A stretch of 64,000 nucleotides of DNA, from positions 12,905,876-12,969,875 of the forward strand of contig NC_067115.1 of assembly GCF_021347895.1 (NCBI RefSeq). Reading direction: 5' to 3'. This document shows positions 24,462 to 39,400 of the stretch, piece after piece. The first letter of the stretch is position 1; each line of letters opens with the position of its first letter. Source of the DNA: Acanthochromis polyacanthus. Taxonomy: Eukaryota > Chordata > Actinopteri > Pomacentridae. Position numbers and translations under genes: made by a program. The notes beneath the pieces are model-generated. The model ran no database searches, was not told the origin of the DNA, and saw nothing but the letters and a program-made list of their open reading frames with translations.

Positions 24462-27400
24462 TTAGCTCTTCTCCTTGTGAGGGCTTTGGTTCTTTCCCGG
24501 TTCTCCTTTATGACTCAGTCGCTTGAGCACCTTAATGGGTTTAAACTTTGCCCCTTTTTTCTTCTGCTGGTTGCTCTCTGGTTCCTTATGAAAGTCTGAT
24601 GGGGATAAAAGTGAGAAATAAAATGACATTAAAATTCACAATAATGATTTATAGAATTAAAGAAAGAATCAGGGCTGGACCCGAATATTCGGTCATTACG
24701 ACGGTTTCCGAACATTTATTTTGAGATCCGAATATTTGGATCCCATCCCGTCAGATGATGTTACGCGATCGGTATACGACTCATCCTTTCATCCGTCCGT
24801 TCCCCCGTTGGACGTTATTATACGATGTGAATATTGGTCATTAATCGGGCTAAATATCTGGAGCCCAGAAATTGCTATTCGGGCCCTAGAAAGAATGAAA
24901 ATCAGTATGAGCCTGCACAATAATTGCCAGATCACAATTATATGAACTGTTTATTATTTTCAGGGACAAAATAGTTTATTTGCACTTTCACATTTAAACA
25001 AATCACTGCTTTCACATCTACGTTGTGCTATATCCTGCTAATGAACAAATCTTTGCATCAAAGTGAGACTGGCTCTACGTAGCAAGTGCATTGTCTAGAA
25101 GCAAAATCTAAAATGGTGTCAAAACTTTTTTTTTTTTAAACCAAAAATGAACTCAGAGCACTACTTTCATGTTGTATAATATGGAGATGCACTCTGTAGC
25201 ATCACTAGTCGATTACTCTGTTGACACTGGAAAAGAAAATGTTTTTTCTCCACCTGTTCATCATAGTGCAGTTAGGGTTTTGTTTCCACGTGGCTGAACG
25301 GATCAGTTTGTTGTTTTGTGGCAGACATACAAGTTTCATGCAATCTCTGAACATGATTAGTTTTTACTTATCACTTGCCCTAAATCCAAACTACTTCCAA
25401 ATGAGGCCCGATTTAGAAAAACAAATTAACCGCTAAAGGTTAGGCTCACTGAGATGAAGAATGTCTTTTCTGAGAGCATCCATTTTGACAGAGTAGCTCT
25501 TTACATTCTGCACCAGACATTCGATTTTCATTTCGCACCTCTGCTCTATGTTGTGTTACTGCAGCCACAGCATACAGGAAGTTTTTGCACAGGCTGCAGC
25601 TGCAGGAGTGCATGCACAGCAGCATGACGGCTCCACAAAAGCGAACGTGAAACATGTCTGTGTAGATTCTCAGTCATCCAGATCATGGTAATGGTAGAGG
25701 TTCAGTGGTTGGAACATCCTAACTGCTCGCTTGTTGTGAGGCTACTGGTAAGGCTGTTAGTTTAACTCAAAGTCTTACCAAGTCTATTTGTCTTATTTGT
25801 AGTCAAAATGTCTCATCCCACTTGATTGAAGATAAATTCACTTAACAAGACACATTTCAGCAAGATGGAGGGACTTGTTTTAGGACCATGTATCTTAAAT
25901 ATCTTGTTAAGTTGAACAATCCTGAAATTATCTTGTTTTGAGTTGAATTTTACAAGAAAACTCAAAATAAGTTTAACCCTGGTGTTGTGCTGCAGGTCAA
26001 AATTGACCCGTTTTAAACTCTGAAAATGTGGGGGGGGGAACATATTTTCACAGTGATACTTCTGATTTCCACATTTTCAACAGTTTTGGGAAAACTTAGA
26101 ACATTTTTTGGTGGAATAAAGAAATGTTAAAAATGTTTCTTTAAGAACATTCACAAACAAATCAACCACAATCCAGCGAAATTCACTGGATTGTGGTTGA
26201 TTTTTTGTGAATGTTCTTAAAGAAAAGTTGAACTTATATATATGTAATCACTTTAGATATTTTTAGGATTTTCTGGGAAGATTTTTACAATTTTTTTGAA
26301 AGTATTTACAAGAATTTTCTTGCCAAATTTGGGGGATTTAAAAAAAAAACTTTTAAGGGAGACTTTTAAGGAATTATTGGAATTTTCTTCCTGAAGTTTT
26401 TGCAAATTTTCAGAAATTTGGGGAATTTTTTTGATGATTTTTTTGATTTTTGTCAGACAAGGAAACAATATTTTTTGGTGCCTGTAAATGAAGACAACAG
26501 CAGGGTTAATACATCCCAAATTAGGAGGTTACATGAAATCAAAAATCTATTTTTAACTGAAAACTGCTTCTTTTTTTTAGCATGTCTGGCTTATTTTAAG
26601 ACACCTAAGCGTGACAATCCTGGCAAAATAGAGCTTAAAGTAAGTTTTCCCAGCTAATTTTAAGATCTCAATATTCTAAATATCACATCTTATTTCAACA
26701 AATCTTACCAAGCCGTTTTTCACTTCTACTATTGGCAGATTTTTTTTCACTTATTTCAAGGAACTTTTAGCTCAAAATAAGTTTTTTTTTCTTGTTTTGA
26801 GAAAGGCATTTTTTCCAGCGCTTCAAATAATATGCAGAGGGGCTTTTTATGAGCAAACATTTAAAACGCTAATATCGCAATCAATTTGAATTACAACATA
26901 CTGAAAGATTAGTCTGAAATTTTTAACCAGTGATGCCAAAAAAAAATAAATACTGCCTGAAACATTCTTGTATTAAATCTGTTAAGTATTAAATATGATC
27001 CTACCTTTCTTCTTCAGCATGGCCTCCATGAGCTTGTCCTCCTCTTCTTCCCTGTTACAGAAGAAGCATTAATTTGCAGATATTTACAAACATCAACAAT
27101 CTGTCCTTTCTGTTCCACACAGTAACTACCAGCCATCGGTTACCTCTGCCTGTCCTGGTCCATGTTGTTGACTATTTGGTTGCGCTGTTCGATGATGGTC
27201 ACCAGCTCAGCCATAAGCTCCTGCTCCCGACTCTTGTCTTCTTCAGTCCAGTCTTTCTCTGGTTAAAGGTGGAAGGAGAGCATGATGAGTAATTCAACCG
27301 TTTTTCCTCAGCTGCACTAAAGCATTATATGAATGCACAAAGTAAATATTAGACATTTGAATTAGAATCACTTTGTAGGTGTTCAGAAGGTTTGTACATA

Positions 27401-30400
27401 CTAAAGCAAGCACAGAGCATCAGTGAGTATAAAAATAAAAGCATTCTGTCAGGTAACACTGTCAGCAGAGAGTCTTGTGTAATTGACACGTGCATTAAAG
27501 CGGCTGTTGTGTTTCTGGGTTGCAAAATTAAGAGTGACCAAACTTTGCAGTGTGTGAAAGAAAGTACTTGAAGAGTGAAAACAATGAAGCCACAGAATAT
27601 TAATGATTAAAACTGAAGTGGATTTCACATGTGCTGAGAAACATCTGGAGTGAAGTTTTTCACCTGGTTTGTTGAGAAGACACCTCAGTTCGTACTCCAC
27701 GTCAGCCTGCCTCTCCTCCAGGTTCTGCTGCTTCGCCCTACAGTGAACAATAAACAAGCTGTATGTCAGGAAATGGTCACCTTATATATGGCTCCATACT
27801 GGAGAATTACACTGTATTACATATGTATTTATAGAAACACTTTGATATTGATTCGACATTTAAAGATTCTCCGGTCAACTTTGTCGTTTCAGAACAGCTT
27901 AATACACTTCTCTGTTGTCAATCAGTACGCTCACATTGTTGCCCAAAGTCATGTTTTACACAATAAATAACTAAATACAACAAGCTATCCTAGCTCATTC
28001 AAAATACGAGGAGTATTAGTGGTTAAATGGTTGATGACTTAAAAAGACTAAGTGCAGTTTTCATTGCCGGTGTGTCATGAAATTGAAGTGTCCCATGATT
28101 AAAACACTTGGTGTGTCGCAGCAGCCTGAAGCTTACGTGTAAACCAGCTCAGCTTCTCGGCGGACTAAAAGGTGTTTATCGTGAATCAGAGTGAACCAGT
28201 CCACCAGCAGGTGCTCCTCATCCTCATCTGAATGCACAACAGGGGGAAAGAAATTTAGAAAATGTATGCAGTTAGTAATACTTTTATGACATGCAGGAGC
28301 AGATTTACAATGAAAACAGGTCCAGCACTGGTCTTGACTGGGTGTAATTTATACTTCTTGAATGCACAGCTGTGTGCTACCGTTAGGGTTGTCTCTCAGC
28401 TTCTTCTCCAGCTCCACTCCTCTCTGCTCCAACTCATCCAGCTGCTTCTCCAGCTGACTCATCTCCACGTGGATGTCCTCGACGGGGATGTAATGATCTG
28501 ACTGGACCTGCAGAGATGTTTGGACCATGTTAATACTTCTCTGTTTGACACATTTTGTTCCTATTGTGAGACACATTCTGTCTGTAGTTTTTATACCTTG
28601 CGTTTAATGAGTGGGAAGCCATGGCCGGGTGCTGGAGGTCTGGCAGGACGGGGACCTTTTGGAGGTTTCGTTTTAGATTTAGCAGGTGAGGGAGAAGCTT
28701 TCCTATTGAAGGGGTTCTCCTTACATATCCGCTAAAAAAAGAATAAAACAGATGCCACTGAGTATATATAAAATGTCCACCATGTATTGCTTTACATTGG
28801 ATTTTTTTTTTTTTTTTTTTTTTACAGATGGTCTTATCCTACCTTGTTGTTTAACTGGGCAGCCTCTGTGGCCAGTGGGCTGGGGGTTGTGGTGGGGCGT
28901 GGTGGGGGGGCTCCAGGGCCTTCGGTGGCTGAATTGCGACTGGTCTGTGGGGTGGCTGGAGCTGAGCTAGCATACGACGGCATGGGAGAAGGGTGGGGGC
29001 CTGGGGAGGGATGAGGCAGACGCTCAGTGGAGGAGGAGGAAGGGGAAGCTGTCGAGTCGCACGGCGAACAGATGGAAGGCTCCGAGACGCTTTTGGTGAA
29101 GGCGTGTTCCTGGTCGCTGCTGGCACTGCCGCTCAGAGGCAGCTGAGACGAGCTGTGGTCTGAGGCAGACGACAAACTCTCTGTGCTGAGAGCTGGAGAG
29201 GGAGAGCAAGAGGAGGGCTGAGAGTGAGAGAGAGCTAAAGGTTTGGCCAAAATAAAGCGCAACGACAGCAAAGAAGAAGCAGAAATTGAAGGAGTTGGGA
29301 CAGTTTGAAATGTAGAGAAGGAGGAGGGGAAAAAAGAAAAAATGTGGTCATTATAAACGTCTAAATACAGCATTCCTCTCTCCTTATCTCTCCGTTTGGT
29401 CTGTCAGTGCTTGAAAACAGGCTTTTCTTGTTCTTGCACCACATTTCAAACCCATAGTCACGGATGCATGCTGCATGTTCAATTTGAGGTTGTTCGGATT
29501 ATTTCTTCTGAAGTAACTGTAAAAATAAACATTTCAACTCTCTACAGTCACACTGTTAAAGTGGACAGAATTTGAAGAATAGTTGCTGAGAGATGGTCGG
29601 GTGTGCTATCTTTCATTGCCCAATGAATAAAAAAGAAAGCAAAAGGTACCAAGTTGATTTTAAGTGAGACATTTGCACTTGTGGGTTATCTGATATTGTT
29701 GCCTTTCAACATGAGGGCGTATTTGTGGGACGTTTAAATGCAAGTCAGGCAAACTTTTAGACAAAGTTTTCAGATTTTACAAATCAGCACGTGGTACACT
29801 ATGTGAGGAACCTTGTAGGCCAAAGAAGATGTCAAGAACACTGTAAAAGATAACCTCACTATGCATCACAAGCCAAATAGCAGGTGGCTTCAAGAATAGA
29901 AAAAGCCATAGTTTATGAGCAGAAGCGAATTACTAACAAGTAACGGAATATCACTCATCACACAACAATATTCCTGCATTTTTAGGGCCAAAAGGTTTTC
30001 TAGTGGTAATAATCATTTCAATGTGCAATCATCATTTTAATATGCAATAACCATTTCAGACCAAGCATTTCACTTGCATCAGACACTTTAAAGCAGACGT
30101 CACACCTCATTACACTATTACACTTGTTCTATTTGCTTGTATATATATTTAATACTTTTTGTACAGCTGTTTTGTTATACTGTGTTGTCTTTGTTTTTGG
30201 AAGTGCCAACAAAGTTTCATTGCAGAAATGCACTCACAATAAATATCCTTGAATCCTTGAAGGTAAGTCACATTACCTCATAAGAATGCACCTCCCTTTC
30301 TAAAAACCAGACCGATCGCAAAACTACCAACGCTGGCAGTAGAGATGGCTACAAGACAGGCTTGGCTGAGCAGCCCTACAACTACACGACTTTGGATTGA

Positions 30401-33400
30401 TTGATTGATTGATTGATTGACTGAAATCAAGATTTTCACATTAAAGCTGACTTAAATCAACCATCATTTATGTGAACTTGTCCCATGACACCTGATATAT
30501 TAAACTACGTGTTAAAATTATTTGCAAGATGTGAACCCCCTTATGTGAAGCTGAAACTCGGCACTTTCAGCAATGATATATTTAAAATCTTAAGGTATCA
30601 AAAACCCAACCTAATCACCTGGCCAGTATTCCTACTTCTATTCTGTCTGAATTAGGCAAGATGGCGCTAAAAGTTGCAGAGCCTTGAAAGCATTTCATTC
30701 CTCTATTATGGGACAAACAGTGACGTAGATATGACATAACGATAGTACTACCTGATGTTCATAAAGTGTGACTACAACGGTCCAGCTAGCTGGTGTTTGT
30801 GGCTCTGATAAAAACCAACCTTGGTTACCAGCAGGTGGATGTGGAACTCGAGGTGCCGGTCGTTTCTTGTTCTTGGCGCTTCTGGGGCTGGCAGAGCGGG
30901 ATGAGCCTCCTGTGGGGGGAGTGTCTGCACCCGCCGGGTCTGCCGCCTTAGTGATGCTGTACCATGGGTGACTCGCCACCAGCGTGGATGGCAGCGCTCC
31001 ACCTTCGCTCCCGTCTTCCTCGTTCACCTCGCTGGTGTCATCGTCGTCCTCGAACGGGTTGGAGGGCTGAGGGGGCGTGCTGGGTCTGGAGCCGTCCCCT
31101 TTGAGAGAGGACAGAGAGCCTGTGTTTGGAGGTGTTGCCAGTCCAGCAGGGGGAGGGGGAGGGGCTTTCTTCTTCTTGGGCTCTGACTGGACCAGGGCGA
31201 GCCACGGTGGGTCTTTGGGTTTGTGGGTGCCACTGAACAGCAGATACACAGATAGTGATGGAGGGGTCACACAGAGGAAGACAACAGAGCACGTCCACAC
31301 AGAAGCATGAAAGGGTAAACAACTACAGTACATGCCGACATTTCTGACAAAGAGAGACTATGATGATACGATAAGGTAGTGAAATGGTGGCAACAGACGG
31401 GAAAACAGAAGAAGTCTGCTACCTCGCAGGCGACTGTGATCTTTCTCGAGGTTTGGGAGGAGTTGGAGGCTTCAGATGTTCACCTGTGATTGGAGGAAAA
31501 ACGTGAGCATCACTGCAAACAAATGTTACATTTATCTTATCTGTATAATCATTAGAGATGGGTAGTGAAACCTGATATTAAACAGGCTCCAGGGCTGAAT
31601 TATTAAAGACTGGTCATAAGCTCAGACTTTATCAGTACTGCTATGAGTGATAAGGAAATTAAGAACACAGATTGCCCATTCATTACTGCTACATCAGTCA
31701 CACTATGCCTGCTCATTTGAACATAATGGTCTGGCTGCACCACAATATCATAGATAGATACTTTATTAATCCCAAGGGAAATTTAAGTTCATTCTGCTAT
31801 AGGGAGAAAAAAAAACCTCTGGCTTGTTTGTTTATTCTTTAAATCAATCACAAGCGACTTAGGCTGAACTAAGTGAAGGATGCTGCTTCGGTGTTTCCTC
31901 AAAATAGTGACGGGTGGAATTTTTGTGGTGGAACATTTGCACGCAGGGAGACGAGCACTATGATAAAAATAGATAATTCACTGGAAGAAACTAGCGGGGA
32001 TGCCTAACTGCATGATCCACACTCCCTGCAAAAAAATGAATTTTAAGTATGGTAAGTTGTTGCCTGGAAGTTGTTGTTTTTTGTCGTCAAGAAAACGGTA
32101 AGACCAGGTAGTGGAAGGAGGGGAATGCCAGCTTAAATGATTACCTTTTACCTACAACCTACATCCAGTGACTCAGACTACTGATGCATAAATGTTATCT
32201 TGCACATTTAACCTCAACAATTCTGTTTCTTGTTTGTGCCTTTGTTGACAACAGTGGAGAAAAGTACCATGAATGCTCGAGTCAATGCTGACAAAGTTTT
32301 GCACTTAAGAGTGCAAATAAGATCAGCTGGTTCAAATGTCTGGTGAAAGTTCATTACACATAGGTAGAGAACTGTAGAGTTTTTGATTGCCAGGCTGTTA
32401 GTTTACATCTCCATGTCCCAGGTATGTTAGCAGCTGAGAGCTCCTGCACAGAGTAAACTAAATTATAAGAACACGGCTTCATTATTAAAAGTAACCATTA
32501 TCCAGCTGTGGGTGAGTTCATAAATTCAATCTGAAATGGTCAGAGCATCACCTGAACTGTCTCTCAGAAATTTAGTATCACCCATTCTCTAATCGAAAGC
32601 TGGTGTTAAAAATAGTTGAAGAAGGGTGCCTGGGTAGCTCAACAGGTTGAGCTGGTGACGCATAAACCAGAGCTCCAGTCCCTGACACAGCGGCCATTTG
32701 CTGCATGTCTTTCCCCCACATTTCCTGTCTCTCGCTCTCCACTGTCTTCTATAATAAAGGCTTAAAAAAAAATAACAAAGTAGTCGAAGAAGTTCTTTGT
32801 TTTCTTCAGCAAAACTAAAAATACCACACAGTGAAAATCAAAGAAAAAAGTAATAAAATAGATAAAACCAAGAGAGAGAGAAAAGCTAAAGCAATGTTAA
32901 TTCTGCTAAATGTTAAATAGTTTTATTTTCTCACTAAAAATATAACAAACAGGATTGATTAGAGCGCAGTTAAAGAGTTGGACTAATCGGCAGTAACAGT
33001 AAGAATACTAGTGCCGTTAAAATCCTAATGATGCTTCTCACTAATAATAAATTCTGTGATGTAAAAAGCACTTACTGACTGTAAGGCCATCTGATGTGCG
33101 AGGTAACCGAACCCGAGGAGCTGGACGAGGCGGAGGAGTCGGTTCAGAAACCCGGCGAGGTGCAGGTACTGGTCGACTGGCAGCTTCAGGATGACTGGCG
33201 GGTGTAGCAGGGAGGTCCCCGTTAGCTGTGCATTTGGCTGCTGTTTGTGTTTCTTCTTCTTGTTCGTCCTCGCCCTCCTCTTCATCACTCTCATCAAAAG
33301 GGTTGGGAGGAGAAGAAGAACGTGGTGTCTCCTCTGTCTCTGCACTACCATCCATCTCTTTTACTGTTTCCAAAGAGTCTGCTGTGTTCGTTACAACAGG

Positions 33401-36400
33401 AGCGACGATGAGCGAGTCATTGGCAGGCGTGTCAGCATCGTTGGCTGCAGAAGGAGTCTGTTCCTGGTCCCTCTCAGAGGGCGCAGAATGATGAACCGTG
33501 CTGCGACCAATCCTGGCAGACTGAACCACCCCTGGTCTCTTACTGAGATCTGGCCTTCCATTCTGATTGGCTATAGCGTGCCTTGTAATGTGATGTGTGC
33601 AGACCAATGCTCCAGAGTCACTTCCTAATTTGTAAGATCCAGGAAGCAAAGTGCTTCGACACTCTGTGCACCTGAGATGGCAAAGACACAGGAGAAGATC
33701 AAGATTGAGAACAGACATTTTTGTGTTCTCACGCTATTGTGTGATATGTACAAAATTCAACTGGTGTTTTCTTTGTTCCTCAAATAATCCTGAAGATTTT
33801 TATGAAATAAAACCCCAGTTTTTATAGTAAACATTTCATCAGCACTACCTCTCTATATCATAAGTCTCTCACACAGTGGTAAAGTCCACCATTTCCGTGC
33901 TGGATTCACAGTACACAATGCATGCATATGTTAAAGTATTATCAGATATTGGTCCATCACCAGTAGTGATATGGCAATTTTTGTCATTTTATTTTGCTAA
34001 TTTACTGGTCTGCCCCTTCAAAATTCAACTAAGTAGATAATTAGCCTGTAAAGCACAGTTCAAAGTTGTGCCAATAGGAACCAGCAGTTGGAGTTGGGCT
34101 ATATAATGAATATTGTGAGTATGCTTGATTGTCTGTCTTTCTATGTAGCGCTGTGACAGACTGGTGACCTGTCCAGGATGTACCCTGCCTTCACCCTAAG
34201 TCAAATGGGGAAGGCTTCTAGTCACCAGGCAACCTGACAAAGGATGGACAGACAGATTTCATTATGAAGATGCCCTAAGACGCAGCGCATTTGTATGGAC
34301 ATTTTTGGCTGTCTTGTAAACAGACACACAAATTCTAACAAAACAGCTTCTTGTTGAATGTTGGCTGTTGTAGCAAACCTTCTTTTCTGTTACTGTGAAT
34401 GTCATCAAATCAACCACAGTTGAAATTTTTAGGATTATAACTTCAAGAAACTCATGCAGGGTTTCTGCAGAAATCAGCCAGTCAAATTTAACGCTTTTTA
34501 ATGTCATTTTAATGCTATATTTCAAAAATTTAATGTCATGACCGTGAACTCAACAAATTACACAGGTTTGGTTTTTTGTTACAGAAGATTTTTATATGAA
34601 AACTGTCCCTACATTTCACTATTTCTGAATCTGGAGACCACCCCTGACCAACCACGGGCTGTAGTCATTCTCTGAATTCCACGTTTTCTAGCCATTTTTG
34701 CTGGAATTTGCATTTCCCCATGTCCCACCTCTCCTTCACCTGCTCCAGCCGGCCAGCCACTTTCCAAACATGTAGTTTTTGGCAAATGTACCCGACCGGC
34801 CGCAAGAATGATCACAGTGCTTCAGCATGTTTACGCAGATGCACATATCTGACGAATCGCAGTCTATAATTATATTATTATTTTATTATTATCAAATATT
34901 TTTCTTGAAAACTGCAGAAAGAATTTTTAATGTCATTGAGAATCAAATTTAAAGATTTTTAATGGCATTTAAGTCCTTAATTTTCACTAAATCAAATTAA
35001 TGACTATTAATGCTTTTTAATGCCCCGCAGAACTCCTAGCATGAGTTTCTTTTGATTTCAATGGTAAAAAACATGTCGTAGTTCTATAGTGTAGCTCATC
35101 ATGGCAAAAACAACGGCAGCCAGTAGCTGCAGAACTGACCTGAAACAGTTGCGATGGTAGAGCTTGCCGTCCACCAGAAACCTCTGCACCAGGTGGACAT
35201 GCTTCTGGCAGGCGGCGCAGGTGCTGCTGATGGTGCTTCGCCTGACTGCTGTGAATGCTGCTGCACTTGTCTGCACGGGCTGCTGGACCGGCTAGTGCAA
35301 GCAACCGGGACGTTGTTCGCAGGAAGGGGACAGGGAGGAGACATCACGGGAAGGGGGGAGATGGAGAGTAATGGGGAGGGTGAGATCATACACGGAGTCA
35401 GGATTGGAGATGTTGGATTTGTCATTCTGTTTAGCGAGCTACGTCTTGGTTACTCTTACATCTACTGCTCACTGATTCAACGTTTGCTCTTCAGCTGAAA
35501 ACATTTGATTGATACAAAAATGTATGTTATGATATAAAAGGTGCGTATTAGTAAAAAAGTTCATAAAGCCTGGGCTAGTGGCTCTGGGAGTCACATAATT
35601 TGCCTATGATTGATATCTATATATATGTCTATATGTGTACTATATGTTTTCAGGCATTAGGGTTTTTTTATGTGTTAAATAAATAAAGAAGTTAGAAGCA
35701 GCATATTCCAAAACTTGGCACACAGTGTTAGGATAATACAACTGTTAGTCTTTTATGTACAAGATACGGTTTTTTAAAAAAAAAGACTGACCTAACAGAT
35801 TTTCTTTCACCTCCTAGCCCACCCACCCTCCCACCCCCACCCTACTGCCTAGGCTCAGGACCAGAGAGTGGAAGGGGGATCAGATGTGAGGAGGAAGAAC
35901 AGGAAGAGGAGGGAGTGGAATGAATTTCCATCTGAAGAGGGGGAGGAAGGGTGAGGGGATGATGAGGCGGATGCCAGTACACGGGAGTAACGGGATGGAG
36001 GAAAGAAGTTGAAGGCATGCGAAAGAAAAGAGAGACAGGATACAGAGGCTATCTTTATAGACTTATTCTACCGCTACGGCTTTGCTTTGTCCCCTGCTGT
36101 GCGACACAAAGCTCACACAAGGAAGTGGGTTTACAGAAATCCATTCTACATTGTTGTAGTGAAATGACAGCTCCGATGGCTCTATACCCCAGAATAGTTC
36201 ATGCACAATGATAGTTACACTTTCCAAGGCTGCACATACAAATTATTATACTTTGAATTTTTTTTTTTTTGTGTGTGTGTGTCCACTCTACATCAGGCAA
36301 TCAAACAACATATCATGTTAACCCACTGCTAGCCACCATGCAGCTCCAGGGGATATCATGCAGAGCTTACAGAGTTTAGTGTGGAGTACAATCTAACAAA

Positions 36401-39400
36401 TGAAAAAGCAACCTATACACCATGTACCTCTAGTTTCTCTATGCTTTTTCCTGGTGCCAAGTCTTATACTTACCTCTGTCTCCACCACTTTGTCTTCCAA
36501 AGGCGTCGGAGGTCTTTTCTGGGCCGGCTCATTCTGACCGGCAGAACTCAGCCTCTTCAAACAAGGAGGGTTTGCTGTGTTAAGAGGAAGCAGAGGAAAT
36601 TGTCAATTAATGTTATAAATTAATCATGTAAGTTGTCATCACACGCACAAGTTAAACTGCACAATCTCACGGCATGCCGAGGGTAGGAAGTTTGACTTTG
36701 GATTAGGAGCCTATCAGAAATATAATATACTGTATTACAAGTGTGTTTCTATTTCTGCTATATTTCCTTGGATTTGCTACCCTCCCTGTTAATTTATCTT
36801 CTAACACTTACTGCCTACAGACTTACAACACTTGCTTTTGAAAATATTTTTATCCTTCTATAAAAATGTTCTGCATGTTGGTGTTTATTGTTATGCACTA
36901 AAACACCACGTCTCATTTCTCGTATGTGAAAACCCACCTGGCAATAAAACAGATTCTGATATACTGATTTTCGTGCAGTGCTCTCCTTAAATCACAGTAT
37001 ATATCTGGAAAATGTATAGGCCAAGAAATAAAAACTTACTGAGAATTTAACAACCAAATAGGAGCTAAATATTATACGTCTTTAATGAGGTTCACCCTAT
37101 TGCAAGTCAAAGTAAACTGAATAAGGAGCCTGCACCTTGAGACTTGTTGTTGAAGAAGTTGTAGTACTGAGAGACATATGTGATGACGCTAAGCCGGTCG
37201 GGCACTTTCATGGACACCATGTCCTCTGCTTCCAGCAGGGCTGGAATACCCAGCTGTGTCTCAGCCACTTCAAACGCCTGTGATGAAGCAAAGACAAAGC
37301 AAAAGAGGAATGGTGGGAAAAGAGGGAAGAAGAGAACCAAACAGGACAAATTGTTGCCAATAAGTACAAACCTGAGATAAGTAATCAGTGAGATTACAAG
37401 CATGTCAAAATATTCAATAATAACTACTCATTTTAACTACCTAAAGCAAGTTATATTAAGATTAAAATCTAATTAATCACAACTACAACAATAATACACC
37501 TGGATTAAAAACAATGTCAGTCTGCTGTGGCATTGAAGTCAGATTTCTGTCTGTATTTTGGGGCTGTTATAACTGGTTGCAAAGCAGTTGTACAAATATT
37601 ACTTTGAGTACCACAAACAAAATGTCATGTAATTCAGAGGCTGATATCTCAAATCTTTGCAAATAAAACCAAAACTAATTAATGGCTCAATACCACCACG
37701 GGTTGGGAAGACAGTGTAGCTCTTTTTCCAATCTGGTTAAACCTACCCTTTAATTACACTGTCCAATGAATGATGTAGGGATTTAAGTTTGACTAAAACA
37801 TTCCTGTGGTACCTAGTGACAAGACTTTCACAGTGATCTGAGTATCTACAGAAATCCATATCAAATGTGCTTTACTAGCCCACCAACTGGCAGATACATG
37901 ATTCACTGCATAATCTAACCCTACTGCCAAAATTTGCACGTTTATATTTTCCCCTTTGAGAACAAGCAGCAGGCCAATGAAAAATTCACCGAAGAAGAGC
38001 GCAGATTAGATTATGTATAGCATCGCTGGCAGTCACACAACTCTGGAATAACCTAGTCAACAAATGCTACCTCATGAAGCTCATCCAGAGAATGCCAAGA
38101 GTGTGCAAAGCAGTAATCAAAGCAAAGGGGGGGCTACTTTGAAGAATCTAAAATATAAAACACGTCTTTACTTCTTTCACTTTATTTTGTTACTACATAA
38201 TTCTATATGTGTTCACTCATAGTTTTGATGAATTCAGTGAGAATCTACAATGTAAATAGTCATGAAAATAAAGAAAAACCATTAAATGAGAAGGTGTGTC
38301 CAAACTTTTGACTGGTAGTTTATGTGAAAAGGGAATTAGAAAAAATGAGTCCCAGAAAATAAACAGCCATGAGTGCATTAATGGAGTTCACATCTGGATC
38401 TTAAAAATGATCAAATATAATTTAGGAGCTTTGCACGCTTCGCATGTTTGCATCCACTCCAGATTAGGCATTATGATTACTTGCTTTCTTGCCAGAATGA
38501 CAGCCAGCAAACGGTCTTACTTGTCATGAAAGCTGCAGGACAAAAAGAATGTAAACAGCAGCAACGCACTGCCAGAGCTTAGACCAGGCTGAAAATGAGA
38601 AGACTTCTGTTTCAACCATTTAAGTTCTATTGGCTTCAAGGCAATGTGGAAAATTCAATGAGGGAAATACGACTGAAAGGAAGTTTTTAGCTGGTTTCAA
38701 TCCGCTGAAAGTTGCAAATGCAGCACTTCTGCACTTTAAATCCACACTTCATGGTCTCTCCACAGGCTTGTGTCAAGAATTTCCTTTCTTCCTGACCCCT
38801 AATGCCCTGCCCCCCCCCCCCCCGCTCCCTTTTTGCCCCCGTCAGGCTCCACAAGAATTAAGTAACAGTCTCTCCACATACACACAAGTTACACCCACCA
38901 TGCCTGCATGCAGTCATAAGGCTTAATAATTTTATGGCTGAAGCACAGGCAGAAGCAGATGCAACGCCTGAAGCTGTGTGATGGAAATAAATGAGCTCAT
39001 AGATAGCTGTTGAAGAGCAAGCCGTTCTACAAAATGACATAACGGAAGCTCATACAAGCGTTGCTTAAGTCTGAAAGCATCTCATACAGCTGTAAAAGTG
39101 ACTCACCAGTCGGTTGTTCTCGTAGACATTTTCTTTTGACAGTGAGCCAAAGTCTCTGGAATGACAGAAAAAGGGAAATCAGTAAAGACATATGGATGAA
39201 AAAACTCTTTCAAGTCAGCAGACCAAAATGTTCCAAGACAAATGAGCAGAAACGTTTAATTAAAGGATTAAAAGTCAGAAAAAGAACTAGAAATATTACC
39301 AGTGTGCAGGAATTGATCATCCTAGAATGTGCAAGATTACATGCTATGCAATGTCAACAACTTCAAATGTGCAAAAGGATAAAAATAATCAGATTTTATA

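Noticed and set aside
29193..29217. Upstream acceptor (CTCTCAG at 29218) for the micall1 exon ending at 28843
   Set aside because: It would join in the wrong phase to the preceding exon. The acceptor 25 bases further on (CCAG at 29193) keeps the frame and the conserved ALSTESLSS text.
28834..29373. 179-codon minus-strand frame as a separate gene
   Set aside because: It contains the micall1 exon 28843-29192. The extra residues on both sides are intron.
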